Below, piece by piece: positions 7,888 to 16,032 of a DNA stretch of 56,578 nt (its first letter is position 1; each line of letters opens with the position of its first letter). The translations under genes were made by a program, and so were the position numbers. The DNA lies in NCBI RefSeq assembly GCF_900167415.1, contig NZ_FUWU01000018.1, positions 1 through 56,578 of the forward strand. The letters are read 5' to 3'. The stretch is from Fibrobacter intestinalis. GTDB lineage: Bacteria > Fibrobacterota > Fibrobacteria > Fibrobacterales > Fibrobacteraceae. A model generated the notes under the pieces. It was not told the DNA's origin. It was given only the letters and a program-made list of their open reading frames with translations, and did not search any database.

Positions 7888-9165
7888 TTACAGGCGTTTC
7901 AAAACCGCCTGTGCATGATGGAAGAAGCCTTCGGTATTCGCCATTTCCGCAATCGCTTTGCCGTTTTTCAGAATCGCCTTCTGCGAATACTGGATGACGC
8001 TCATGCGCTTGACAAAATCATAAACGCCGAGAGGACTCGAAAAGCGCGCCGTCCCATTGGTCGGCAACACGTGATCCGGACCGGCAAAATAATCGCCGAC
8101 GGGTTCGCTGGACCAAGGACCGATAAACACGGCTCCCGCGTTCACAATGCTTTGGGAAAGCTCTTCCGCTTCTCGCGTCATGATTTCCAAATGTTCCGGA
8201 GCGATCCGATTGGCAATCGCCACGCCATCGAACCAATCCTTGACGACCAGAATCCGCCCGAAATTTTCCAGGACCTTTTCGAGCAGTTCCTTTTTCGGGG
8301 AACGCTCCACCTGCTCGTCCACGCATTCGGAAATCATTTTAGCGGTATCCATATTGTCGGTAATGCAGAGAGCCGCTTCAAAACCGGAGCCGTGTTCCGC
8401 CTGGCTCAAAAGGTCAGCCGCCACAAAATCGGGATCCGCCGAGGAATCCGCCAAAACGAGAATTTCCGAAGGGCCCGCAATCATGTCGATATCCACGACG
8501 CCAAAAACTTCCTTCTTGGCAATTGCCGCAAAAACATTTCCCGGCCCGACAATCTTGTCCACGGGTTCAACGCCTTTCGCGCCGTATGCGAGCAGCGCAA
8601 TCGCCTGTGCGCCGCCGATGTGGTAAACTTCCGAAATGCCGAGTTCGCGGAGAACGAAAGCGACCGACGGATGAATCCCGTCTTTTGCCGGAGTCGTCAC
8701 GACAATTTCATCGACGCCCGCGACCAAAGCCGGAACGGCGTTCATAATCACCGTGCTGGGATAGACCGCAGCACCGCCCGGCACATAAAGCCCGACACGC
8801 CGCATAGGGCGAATCCGTTGTCCAAGCACTTCGCCATTCTTGCCCTGAAACGAAAAGCCCTTCAGGTCATTCAATTCGTGCTGATGAAAAGCGACAGCGT
8901 TTTTGATCGCCTGGCGCAACGCCTTTGCCAAAGTCGGGGAAACTTTGTCGGCGAGCTTTGCGATTTGGCTTTCTGAAACCGACAGCTTTTTACCCTGAAG
9001 TCCGTCAAACTTTTGCGCATATTCGACAGCCTTGGCCATGCCGCCCGTGCGCACGTCTTCCAGAATCTTTTTGACTTTCTGGTGAATTTCTTCCGTCGGA
9101 GCGACACCCCGCGCGCAAATGCGATCGACTTCTTGCGAATTCTGCTTGACCTTGATGATTTTCAT
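7888..9165 (-). CDS. hisD: Histidinol dehydrogenase
   Basis: Catalyses the last two oxidation steps from L-histidinol to L-histidine, zinc- and NAD-dependent. The 425-residue protein shows family landmarks: RPMRRVGLYVPGGAAVYPST near residue 115, VDIDMIAGPSEILVLAD near 225, LLSQAEHGSGFEA near 250, and HVLPTNGTARFSSPLGVYDF near 360. The start is ATG at 9165, preceded by AAGGAAG, rather than the longer upstream reading frame. The ATG overlaps the TGA of cimA (ATGA), so the two genes are translationally coupled. No other his genes are nearby. The gene ends at a strong hairpin terminator. Confidence 0.96.
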   Translation of the reverse strand: MKIIKVKQNSQEVDRICARGVAPTEEIHQKVKKILEDVRTGGMAKAVEYAQKFDGLQGKKLSVSESQIAKLADKVSPTLAKALRQAIKNAVAFHQHELNDLKGFSFQGKNGEVLGQRIRPMRRVGLYVPGGAAVYPSTVIMNAVPALVAGVDEIVVTTPAKDGIHPSVAFVLRELGISEVYHIGGAQAIALLAYGAKGVEPVDKIVGPGNVFAAIAKKEVFGVVDIDMIAGPSEILVLADSSADPDFVAADLLSQAEHGSGFEAALCITDNMDTAKMISECVDEQVERSPKKELLEKVLENFGRILVVKDWFDGVAIANRIAPEHLEIMTREAEELSQSIVNAGAVFIGPWSSEPVGDYFAGPDHVLPTNGTARFSSPLGVYDFVKRMSVIQYSQKAILKNGKAIAEMANTEGFFHHAQAVLKRL

Positions 9166-10748
9166 TTGCCACTTCCTTTTAAGGATTCCAGATACAACTT
9201 GTAAGAGAGCCCGTCCACCAGAGCAAACCACGAGGCCTCGATGATGTTCGTCGAAACTCCCGCCACGTGCCAGACCCCGTTTTCGTCGCCAAAGGTACTC
9301 CAGACCCGGACATGGGCATCGGAACCGACATTCGATCCGAGAACGCGTACTTTAAAATCCTTCAGATGGACGTTTTTCATATAGGGATAGTAGGGCACGA
9401 GCGCTTTGCGCAATGCCGCATCCAAAGCGTTCACCGGGCCATCGCCCTCCGCCACCTGATGGCTTATCTCGTCTTTGACGCGCAGCTTGACGGAAGCCTG
9501 CGACACGCTGACGCCCTGTTCCGAACGGTCCTCGATGACGCGGTAATTCTCCACGGAGAAAGGCGATTCAAAACGCCCGAGAGTGCGATAGACGAGCATT
9601 TCAAAACTCGCTTCAGCACTGTCGAAATGCCAGCCCGCATTTTCGCGTTCCTTGATCAAGCGCAAAAGATTCTGCACCTTCGGATCTTTCTTGTCCACTT
9701 CGATATGCAGCAGTTCCTTGATTTTTTCCACCACCAGGGAACCGCCCGCCTGATCGCTCGTCACAAAGACGCGATTGTTCCCCACCAGTTTCGGATCGAC
9801 GTGTTCAAAACTCCGGGAGACCTTCATCACGCCATCGATATGGGCTCCGCCTTTGTGGGCAAATGCCGCATCGCCAACATAAGGCGAATGGACGTCACTC
9901 GGGAGATTCACAATCTGATCCAAAGCGAGGCTCACCTTGCGGAGTTCCTTCAAATTTTTACCGCAATAGACATTCTTTTGCAATTTCAGAACCAGATCGG
10001 CAGCGATAGTCGTGAGGTCCGCATTGCCGCAGCGTTCCCCGTAGCCATTCAACACGCCCTGAATCATTTGCGCACCAGACTTGACCGCCACCAAGGAATT
10101 GGCCACGCCGACTCCGCTATCGTTGTGCGCATGAATGCCGAGCGGGACATCGGTCACTTTTTTGACCTCTTCAAAAATCCCTTGCAACTCCCAGGGCATC
10201 GTGCCGCCGTTCGTATCGCAGAGGACGATAAAATCCGCGCCGCCGAGAGTCGCCGCCTTGATGGTTTCCAGCGCATATTGCGGATTCGCCTTGTAGCCGT
10301 CAAAGAAATGTTCCGCATCGTAAATGACTTCTTCGGAATGCTCCTGAAGAAAACGGATGGAAGATTCTATCATGTCCAGATTTTCTTCGAGGGTCGTGCG
10401 GATGACGTCGGTAACGTGCAAGTCCCAGCTTTTGCCAAAAATCGTTTTGACCGGAGCGCCGCTCGCCACCAGAGCCTGAAGCAGCGGGTCGTTTTCCGCC
10501 AGAATCTTGGGACGGCGAGTGCTGCCGAACGCCGCCACTTTCGCATGGCTCAACTGCATTTCGCCAATGCGCTTAAAAAATTCGACATCCGTCGGATTGC
10601 TGGGATTTGGCCAACCCCCTTCGATATAATCGAATCCAAAAGTGTCCAGCAATTTGGCGACCTGCAATTTGTCCGCCAAGGAAAGGGAGATTTTGCGGTC
10701 CTGATTGCCGTCGCGTAAAGTAGTATCGTAAAGAAATACGTCTTGCAT
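9162..10748 (-). CDS. cimA: (R)-citramalate synthase
   Basis: Condenses pyruvate and acetyl-CoA to citramalate, the threonine-independent entry to isoleucine. It is a DRE-TIM metallolyase of 528 residues. Residues 6-13 read LYDTTLRDGNQ, and metal ligands are expected in the HAHNDSGVG motif near residue 205, followed by GCGER-type ERCGNADL. The C-terminal ~120 residues form the LeuA-type allosteric domain (VLGSNVGSDAHVRVW). The overall pattern (LRDGNQD, the long form and the divergent N-terminus) favours CimA over LeuA or homocitrate synthase; assignment among these is by resemblance. It overlaps hisD by four bases. Confidence 0.88.
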   Translation of the reverse strand: MQDVFLYDTTLRDGNQDRKISLSLADKLQVAKLLDTFGFDYIEGGWPNPSNPTDVEFFKRIGEMQLSHAKVAAFGSTRRPKILAENDPLLQALVASGAPVKTIFGKSWDLHVTDVIRTTLEENLDMIESSIRFLQEHSEEVIYDAEHFFDGYKANPQYALETIKAATLGGADFIVLCDTNGGTMPWELQGIFEEVKKVTDVPLGIHAHNDSGVGVANSLVAVKSGAQMIQGVLNGYGERCGNADLTTIAADLVLKLQKNVYCGKNLKELRKVSLALDQIVNLPSDVHSPYVGDAAFAHKGGAHIDGVMKVSRSFEHVDPKLVGNNRVFVTSDQAGGSLVVEKIKELLHIEVDKKDPKVQNLLRLIKERENAGWHFDSAEASFEMLVYRTLGRFESPFSVENYRVIEDRSEQGVSVSQASVKLRVKDEISHQVAEGDGPVNALDAALRKALVPYYPYMKNVHLKDFKVRVLGSNVGSDAHVRVWSTFGDENGVWHVAGVSTNIIEASWFALVDGLSYKLYLESLKGSGK

Positions 10749-10791
10749 AGCGATTTCAATTTAGCAATAAAAAATTCGCTTTTTGATTTTT

Positions 10792-11349
10792 TTACCGAGC
10801 AACCATGGCGGAACGCACCGATTCCGCCTTTTCCTTGCCTTCCAAAAGTTCCAAGAGCGCAAAGCCGAATTCTTCCGCCGTTCCCGGAGCGCGGCTCGTG
10901 AGCAATTTGCCATCGACAACAACCCGTTCCTGGGAATAGGAACCGCAATGCGGCAACACATCCGTTTCCGTAGAAGGATAGCTGGTAACGCGCCTGTCGT
11001 GCAAGATTCCCGCCGAAGCGAGAACTGTCGGCGCAGCGCAAATCGCCATCACCCATTTATCCGCCGACGCAAAGGAACGGACCGCATCCAGAACCGCTTC
11101 CGAAGCCCGCAGATTTTCTACGCCCAAACTGCCGCCGGGCAAAAACACTCCCGAAAACAACGAAATGTCCACGTCCGAAAGCAGCACGTCCGCCTTGACC
11201 AGCAAGCCGTGCGCCCCCTTCACATTCAACTCTTTGCGGATACTCGCCAGCAAGACCTTCACGCCGCCGCGAAGCAAAATATCGAACGGGACGACCATTT
11301 CCGTTTCTTCAAAACCGTCCGCCAACAAGAACAAAAAATGATTCTGCAT
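10792..11349 (-). CDS. DJ-1/PfpI (YajL-like) family protein
   Basis: A 185-residue member of the class I glutamine amidotransferase-like superfamily. The nucleophile elbow is AICAAPTVLASAGIL near residue 105 with the reactive Cys, and GVFLPGG near residue 70 carries the upstream glycine motif. The N-terminus reads FLLADGFEETEMVVPFDIL with the conserved Glu of DJ-1 proteins. Family roles include protein or nucleic-acid deglycation, glyoxalase activity and oxidative-stress protection; which applies is not visible. It lies 43 bp upstream of cimA on the same strand, so it could be the first gene of a DJ-1/cimA/hisD transcript. Confidence 0.88.
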   Translation of the reverse strand: MQNHFLFLLADGFEETEMVVPFDILLRGGVKVLLASIRKELNVKGAHGLLVKADVLLSDVDISLFSGVFLPGGSLGVENLRASEAVLDAVRSFASADKWVMAICAAPTVLASAGILHDRRVTSYPSTETDVLPHCGSYSQERVVVDGKLLTSRAPGTAEEFGFALLELLEGKEKAESVRSAMVAR

Positions 11350-11438
11350 AAAACTTCCTTTGGTTTTTGCAAAAAATACATTTTCAAAAAAATCGGAGAC
11401 GACCGTTGCACTGTCGGTCTTTCAAAAAAACGGAACCC

Positions 11439-11516
11439 ATATACAAAATTCCACCGATTTGCTTGGTTGGTGCCCTTCGATAAACTCAGGGACCGTCGGT
11501 TAGTGAGCTTGTCGAA
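11439..11516 (+). repeat. Dispersed repeat with inverted-repeat tail, copy 1
   Basis: The block begins ATATACAAAATTCCACC, continues through GATTTGCTTGGTTGGTG and ends in an inverted repeat (11476-11488 with 11504-11516, two mismatches). A nearly identical block lies at 56289-56365, and a copy of only the inverted-repeat part lies at 13771-13812. Both full copies sit just upstream of minus-strand genes. Confidence 0.75.
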
Positions 11517-11547
11517 CTAGTCGAACCATGGTCAGAGGTTTGTAATT

Positions 11548-11575
11548 AGTGATCAGTGATTAGTTGTCAGTTGTT
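11548..11575 (+). repeat. Heptamer tandem repeat, locus 1 (4 units)
   Basis: Four consecutive 7-bp units, AGTGATC, AGTGATT, AGTTGTC and AGTTGTT. Related heptamer arrays lie at 35440-35516 and 56389-56416. Confidence 0.65.
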
Positions 11576-11664
11576 AGACTTCATAGGGAAAACAGCATCC
11601 TCCTACGAGCATCCCTGAAATTTGGAATCTTTGATTCCGTAGTTGAAGTATCCCTGCAAGGGAC

Positions 11665-11899
11665 CGTCATTGCGAATTTGCCAAGGAGAAAATCAGCCAC
11701 ATTTGAAAGCGACCGTCACCCCGAACCCCGAAGGGGTTATACGACACTTGTCAATTTATTGACTTAGTGGAGTTATCCTCTATGTGGATATACGACACTT
11801 GGTAACTTTGTTACCTTAATGGAGTTATACTCGAAGTGTAGAAGCAATCCTTTTCTCGCTGACAAGATTGCCACGGCGCTATCGCTGCTCGCAATGACG
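11665..11899. repeat. REP-like element with terminal inverted repeat
   Basis: CGTCATTGCGA at 11665-11675 and its exact reverse complement at 11889-11899 bound about 235 bp. The right half includes GAAGCAATCC and GATTGCCACGGCGC, a wording I have seen in dispersed palindromic repeats of several bacteria (recall, not checked). The tandem stem-loop units lie inside it. Confidence 0.55.
11738..11829 (+). repeat. Two tandem stem-loop units with different stems but conserved flanks
   Basis: Both units, 51 bp apart, read TATACGACACTT, then a short hairpin, then TTA[G/A]TGGAGTTAT. The hairpins are GTCAA-TTTA-TTGAC in unit 1 and GGTAAC-TTT-GTTACC in unit 2. The stem sequence changes on both sides together while the flanks stay fixed. 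Confidence 0.7.
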
Positions 11900-12162
11900 A
11901 GATGCCTGCACAGATTAAGCATCCCTGCAAGGGAGAATTCGCCTAAAGGAAGCTGAGCCCCCAAGGCTTATGGGGCGCAGACGAGCATCTCACAGTCTGC
12001 GAGAAGAATTTATTATGTGAAAAGAAAATTCCCACTTTGAAGAAGAGTTCACCTTGCGAAAGATAATTCACACTTGGGAATGCGGACAAAAAGTTGGACA
12101 CAATTGAGGTCCGTACATGCCCTATTACTCCTTATCACAGATAGCCAAGGCGCTGAAAACAG

Positions 12163-13638
12163 CTACTCTTCCTTGGAATGCCCCGGGCATTCGCCGCCGC
12201 AGGGACAGTGGAAGCAATCGCCCGTTTCCGCATAATCCTTGCCCGTCCAGCAATACGTGCAAAGCTGTTCCGCCGGAAGCCCAATCGCATGAACCAAATC
12301 GTCAATGCGCTGAAAGGCGAGCGACGTCAGATTCAATTTGTTGCGGACGTATTCCACCATTTTTTTGTAGGGTTCGCCGTCCGGATTCGTATATTTTTCC
12401 ACATCCGCGTTCTCACCTTCCTGTTCCCGAATGTATCGACGGGTAATCAAATCGTATTCGCTTTTAGAACGGGAAAAATTGATGAATTTGCACGGATAGA
12501 CAAGCGGCGGGCAGGCGATGCGCATATGCGTTTCCTTACAACCCATCGAATAGAGTTTTTCCGCCTGCTTTCCCAGCTGGGTTCCGCGGACAATGGAATC
12601 GTCACAAAAAACAAGACGTCTGTCCTTGATAAGCCCGGAAATCGGGATGAGCTTCATCGACGCGACGTGTTCCCGCTGACGCTGGTCCTGCGGCATAAAG
12701 GAGCGCGCCCATGTCGGCGTGTATTTGACAAACGGACGTGAAAATTTGATTCCCGCTTCATGCGCATAGCCCAGCGCATGGGAAGTTCCCGAATCGGGAA
12801 TGCCGCAAGCCGCATCCGCAAGCGTAGGCGTTCTTTTCGCCAGCGCGCTCCCACAACGGTAGCGGGTCATTTCCACATTGCGACCTTCATAGCTGGAAGC
12901 GGGATAACCGTAATACACCCAAAGGAAAGAGCATATCGCCATTTTCTTTCCGGGAGGAACCAGAGTCGATTCTCCATCCGGCGTCAATTCCACGACTTCG
13001 CCCGGGCCCAAATCGCGTACATACTCGTATCCGAGATTGGGAAGCGCGCAACTTTCCTGCACGGCGATCATCGCCCCGTCCTTTTTGCCGATGACGATAG
13101 GAGTTCTGCCCCACTTGTCCCGGCTTGCGTAAAATTTTCCACTGCGATCCAAAATCAGGAGAGAGCAGCTGCCCTTCACCTTGTCCTGAACATAGCGAAT
13201 GCCATCCACAATAGAATCCTGCGTGGCAATCAGGGCCGAAACGACTTCGGTCGGTCCGACCATTCCGCTCGTCGTCGAAAACTGGAGCTGCATACAGTTG
13301 TTGCGGAAAAGTTCTTCCTTCAATTCTTCGATATTCGAAATAAGCCCGACAGTGACAATCGCAAACGTCCCCAGTTTTGAAGTCATCACGAGCGGCTGCG
13401 GATCGGTATCCGAAATCACTCCAACGCCGACGTTTCCCGAAAAAGAGCGGAGGTCATGTTCAAATTTGCTGCGGAACGGCGTATTCTGGATATTATGAAT
13501 CGAACGGTGAAAATTGCCGTCCGGCTTCAACACGGCCATGCCGCCCCGATGGGTTCCAAGATGTGAATGGTAATCGGTTCCATAAAAAAGATCGCTGACA
13601 CAATCTTGTTTAGAAACAACGCCACAAAAACCGCCCAT
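12163..13638 (-). CDS. purF: Amidophosphoribosyltransferase
   Basis: Catalyses the first committed step of purine synthesis, converting PRPP plus glutamine to phosphoribosylamine. The 491-residue protein has an N-terminal glutaminase domain with the nucleophile Cys at position 5 (MGGFCGVVS), which implies removal of a four-residue propeptide. The C-terminal PRTase domain carries the PRPP motif RRLVFCDDSIVRGTQL near residue 335. The tail reads CTYCWTGKD and then adds four more cysteines within CFHCPCGGEC, beyond those usual for the Fe-S-type PurF. The start ATG follows AAGGAG at ideal spacing. No other pur genes adjoin it. Confidence 0.95.
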   Translation of the reverse strand: MGGFCGVVSKQDCVSDLFYGTDYHSHLGTHRGGMAVLKPDGNFHRSIHNIQNTPFRSKFEHDLRSFSGNVGVGVISDTDPQPLVMTSKLGTFAIVTVGLISNIEELKEELFRNNCMQLQFSTTSGMVGPTEVVSALIATQDSIVDGIRYVQDKVKGSCSLLILDRSGKFYASRDKWGRTPIVIGKKDGAMIAVQESCALPNLGYEYVRDLGPGEVVELTPDGESTLVPPGKKMAICSFLWVYYGYPASSYEGRNVEMTRYRCGSALAKRTPTLADAACGIPDSGTSHALGYAHEAGIKFSRPFVKYTPTWARSFMPQDQRQREHVASMKLIPISGLIKDRRLVFCDDSIVRGTQLGKQAEKLYSMGCKETHMRIACPPLVYPCKFINFSRSKSEYDLITRRYIREQEGENADVEKYTNPDGEPYKKMVEYVRNKLNLTSLAFQRIDDLVHAIGLPAEQLCTYCWTGKDYAETGDCFHCPCGGECPGHSKEE

Positions 13639-13770
13639 ATACAGCTCCTTGATTCAAAAGGATTTTTTCGGAAAACAAAGATAGAAAATTACCAAGACTT
13701 GAGAATAGCGCCAAAACGGGAAAAACGCCGTCTCAGACACATACGATGGAGATGGAAGAAAATTTCTGCC

Positions 13771-13812
13771 GCCCTTCGATAGGCTCCGAGACCGCTGGTT
13801 AGCGTGTTTCGA
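13771..13812 (+). repeat. Degenerate copy of the dispersed inverted repeat
   Basis: GCCCTTCGATAGGCTCCGAG followed by ACCGCTGGTTAGCGTGTTTCGAC matches the inverted-repeat part of the blocks at 11439-11516 and 56289-56365, with several changes. It lies in the 278-bp gap between purF and the SDR gene. Confidence 0.55.
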
Positions 13813-13916
13813 CAAGGCAATTTTTAATGGAGGCCTTATTAAACTTTTACATTGATAAACGTCCATTTTCCAAAAAGAAATCTAGTTTCGTAAAAAGCAT
13901 TTTTTGAGGAATGAAT

Positions 13917-14843
13917 ATGCGGATTTTCATGACTGGCGGAACCGGCTTTATCGGCCACTACGTGGCCAAGGAACTTGTAGCTTGCGGACACGAGATTGTG
14001 ATTCTCACCCGGCACCCGGACAAAATTCCAACGCTTGCCCATCATCCACAAGTCACTCTGGTGACAGGATCCATTCAGGACGTTGCCGCCATATCCAAAG
14101 GACTCGAAGGCTGCGACGCCTGCATCCATATCGCACTAGGCTGGGGAGAGACCCCTCTTTCCATGCTGGAGAACGACACCCGATCTTCCGTCCTTATTTT
14201 GCAAGCCGCCGCCAAAGCGGGCTGCCAAAAATTCATCTATACCAGCAGCACGGCGGCCATGGGAAAATTCCGCGCCGTCATGAACGAAAATGTTTCAAAC
14301 ATTCCCATCGACCTTTACGGAGCGACCAAAGCTGCCGGCGAAGCCTTTGTACTGGGCTTTCGCTCCACGTCGATGAAAAGGAACATCATCCGTCCCGGCT
14401 ACACCTTTGGAAACCCCGCGTTTTCATCCGATGGGGTAAGCCAACCGGACAAGCGTTTCGCCTTGATGGCGCAGGCGATCGTTCGCGGCGGCGAAATTTC
14501 TCTCATCAAAAACGATGGCACACAGTTTATTTCGGCGGCGGATCAGGCCAAACTATTCCATCGGGTTCTCGACAGCGATTACAACGAAGAAATTTTCCTC
14601 GGACTCGGTTCGTCTTGGATTTCCTGGCGCAAAATAGCCGAAAGCATGATCGCCAAATACGAAGCCATCACCCGACAAAAATGCTCCGCAAAAATTGTGG
14701 AGCAAGATCTGGGATGGTCCGACAGACCCATGCTGTTTTCCGTCGAAAAAATCGCAACCACATTCGGATTAAGCTTTGACGCCCACGCCGAAATTGAAAA
14801 CCACATCGAGTGGCAACTCAAGAAGACGCTAGCGAATTCTTGA
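13917..14843 (+). CDS. NAD(P)-dependent epimerase/dehydratase (extended SDR family)
   Basis: An extended short-chain dehydrogenase of 308 residues. The N-terminal Rossmann motif is MTGGTGFIGHYVAKEL (TGxxGxxG), and the catalytic tyrosine and lysine are in DLYGATKAAGEAF (YxxxK) near residue 140. YTSSTAAMGK upstream supplies the conserved Ser/Thr, and RPGYTFGNPAF follows. A nucleotide-sugar or other small substrate is likely but cannot be named. Two in-frame ATGs exist. The second (13917) lies six bases after GAGGA, while the first directly abuts it, so 13917 is preferred. The 3' end overlaps the end of the convergent gene by 26 bp. Confidence 0.85.
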   Translation: MRIFMTGGTGFIGHYVAKELVACGHEIVILTRHPDKIPTLAHHPQVTLVTGSIQDVAAISKGLEGCDACIHIALGWGETPLSMLENDTRSSVLILQAAAKAGCQKFIYTSSTAAMGKFRAVMNENVSNIPIDLYGATKAAGEAFVLGFRSTSMKRNIIRPGYTFGNPAFSSDGVSQPDKRFALMAQAIVRGGEISLIKNDGTQFISAADQAKLFHRVLDSDYNEEIFLGLGSSWISWRKIAESMIAKYEAITRQKCSAKIVEQDLGWSDRPMLFSVEKIATTFGLSFDAHAEIENHIEWQLKKTLANS

Positions 14844-15840
14844 GAAAAGCAATTGCTTTGTGGTAAGAAGGACTCAGCGACTCGTAAAGTTCCAACACGC
14901 GCAAAAGCCGTTTTTTTCCCGGTTCGATATACGCTTCAAAGCTCTGGATTTTCTTTTCCGTCGAAAGGAAACAGAATGCGCCCAAAGCCTGCATCAGGCG
15001 TTGCAAACTGGCTTGAATAAATAGAGTCCAAGCGTCTTCGGGACTAAAGGACTGCGAGACCGGCAAATAAGTCCGATACCATTCCGTGAAAAAGTCCACA
15101 ACGATTTCTTCGGGAAGGGAGACATACGGATCCCACAAGAGCGAAGCGATATCATAGAACATGGATCCTCGGCGCGCGCCCTGAAAATCCACGAATCCCA
15201 CTTCGGAATTGCTGCACACCATGATATTCTGCGACTGAAAATCCCGATGCATCAGGACTTTCGGATGCGTATCCACCATGCACGCCAAAGTCGCAAAGAA
15301 GTTTTCCACTTCCATCGGAATTTCCGTGATTCCCTGCTTTTTCTGCAAATAGTTCGTCCGGAAATAATCGGTTTCCCACTTGAGCGCATCGTAATCAAAA
15401 CGCCGTGCGGCAATATCCGGGCGAGAAAGGAAAAATCTCGAACTGGATTCCTGCCAACGCACAAGCGCTTCGATGGCCACCGGATAAAGAATGCGGACAT
15501 TCCCCGTCAGTTCCCCGTTGTTCAGCATTTGCGAAAGAAGCGTATTTTCTCCCAAATCCTGCATCAGGACCTGACTGGATTCTTCATCGACTGCCCAAAT
15601 TTCAGGAGTCGGCAACTTGAACGCCGAAAACGACCTGCCCAAAGAAACGAAACGTTCAAAATCCTCGTTGGCGGAAGCATTCGTCTGGAGAATGGCGGAC
15701 TTGCCGTTTTCACGAATACGAAAATACTGTCGCCCAGAGCCGGCAGAACCGGCGAGAGACCAAGTTGCGGAAGAAGAGAATCCCCTATTGCCAAGGGTCT
15801 TGAAAATTTTAGCACCTATTTGCGGCATTTCAACAGCCAT
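14818..15840 (-). CDS. APH-fold phosphotransferase (AmgK-like sugar kinase candidate)
   Basis: A kinase of the aminoglycoside phosphotransferase fold, 340 residues. The catalytic loop is VLMHRDFQSQNIMV near residue 210 and the metal-binding motif is GFVDFQGARRG near 232. The N-terminal GSAGSGRQYFRI region would be the nucleotide loop, and LMQDLGENTLLSQML also resembles COG3178 proteins. Members of that group include AmgK, which phosphorylates N-acetylmuramate/N-acetylglucosamine in cell-wall recycling. No murU-like nucleotidyltransferase is adjacent, so this role is only a suggestion. The start is ATG at 15840, preceded by AGGACGG. It is divergent from the trp operon, with the trp promoter about 90 bp upstream. 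Confidence 0.78.
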   Translation of the reverse strand: MAVEMPQIGAKIFKTLGNRGFSSSATWSLAGSAGSGRQYFRIRENGKSAILQTNASANEDFERFVSLGRSFSAFKLPTPEIWAVDEESSQVLMQDLGENTLLSQMLNNGELTGNVRILYPVAIEALVRWQESSSRFFLSRPDIAARRFDYDALKWETDYFRTNYLQKKQGITEIPMEVENFFATLACMVDTHPKVLMHRDFQSQNIMVCSNSEVGFVDFQGARRGSMFYDIASLLWDPYVSLPEEIVVDFFTEWYRTYLPVSQSFSPEDAWTLFIQASLQRLMQALGAFCFLSTEKKIQSFEAYIEPGKKRLLRVLELYESLSPSYHKAIAFLKNSLASS

Positions 15841-15931
15841 GATAAACCGTCCTATCTGTTTTTTCCTTAATCTACACCATTCCGCGCATGAAATACCGTC
15901 GGAAATCAAAAAAAAAAATTTAGAAAAACCA

Positions 15932-15958
15932 TTGCCAAACCACTTTTACTTTTATAAT
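15932..15958 (+). promoter_or_regulatory. Promoter of the trp operon
   Basis: TTGCCA (15932-15937), a 15-bp spacer and TATAAT (15953-15958). A start site about seven bases after the -10 would fall at or one or two bases before the trpL ATG at 15967. The spacer is shorter than the usual 17 bp. Confidence 0.55.
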
Positions 15959-15966
15959 TTCACGGT

Positions 15967-16032
15967 ATGATTCGCTTCACGTTATCCAACCGTTGGTGGT
16001 GGCGCACTTCGATATCGGAGTACGCGTGTTAA
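15967..16032 (+). CDS. trpL: trp operon leader peptide (21 residues, three tandem Trp)
   Basis: A short ORF encodes MIRFTLSNRWWWRTSISEYAC. Codons 10-12 are TGG TGG TGG, the hallmark of a ribosome-mediated tryptophan attenuator. There is no Shine-Dalgarno, and the promoter -10 lies only eight bases upstream, so translation may be leaderless. It ends 123 bp before trpE. When charged tRNA-Trp is scarce the ribosome would stall on the three Trp codons and leave the antiterminator segment (16014-16020) free. When tryptophan is plentiful it would move on and cover that segment. Too short for ordinary gene calling, but well supported by its place and by the matching RNA hairpins. Confidence 0.88.
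   Translation: MIRFTLSNRWWWRTSISEYAC

Larger units (their letters stand above)
11350..12162. other. Gene-free intergenic region rich in small repeats
   Basis: No credible coding sequence was found across these 813 bp between the DJ-1-like gene and the purF stop. The region holds, in order, a dispersed block with an inverted repeat (11439-11516), heptamer tandem repeats (11548-11575), a long inverted repeat (11665-11899) enclosing two tandem stem-loop units (11738-11829), and three short direct repeats (12019-12077). It appears to be a landing site for several small non-coding repeat families. The purF terminator was not obvious. Confidence 0.6.

Noticed and set aside
7876-8976. Long plus-strand frame of 366 codons
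   Set aside because: It is antisense to hisD, which has clear family motifs; its composition is that of a shadow frame and it has no start signal.
9267-10718. Plus-strand frame of 483 codons
   Set aside because: Antisense to cimA; no recognisable domain and explained by codon bias of the real gene.
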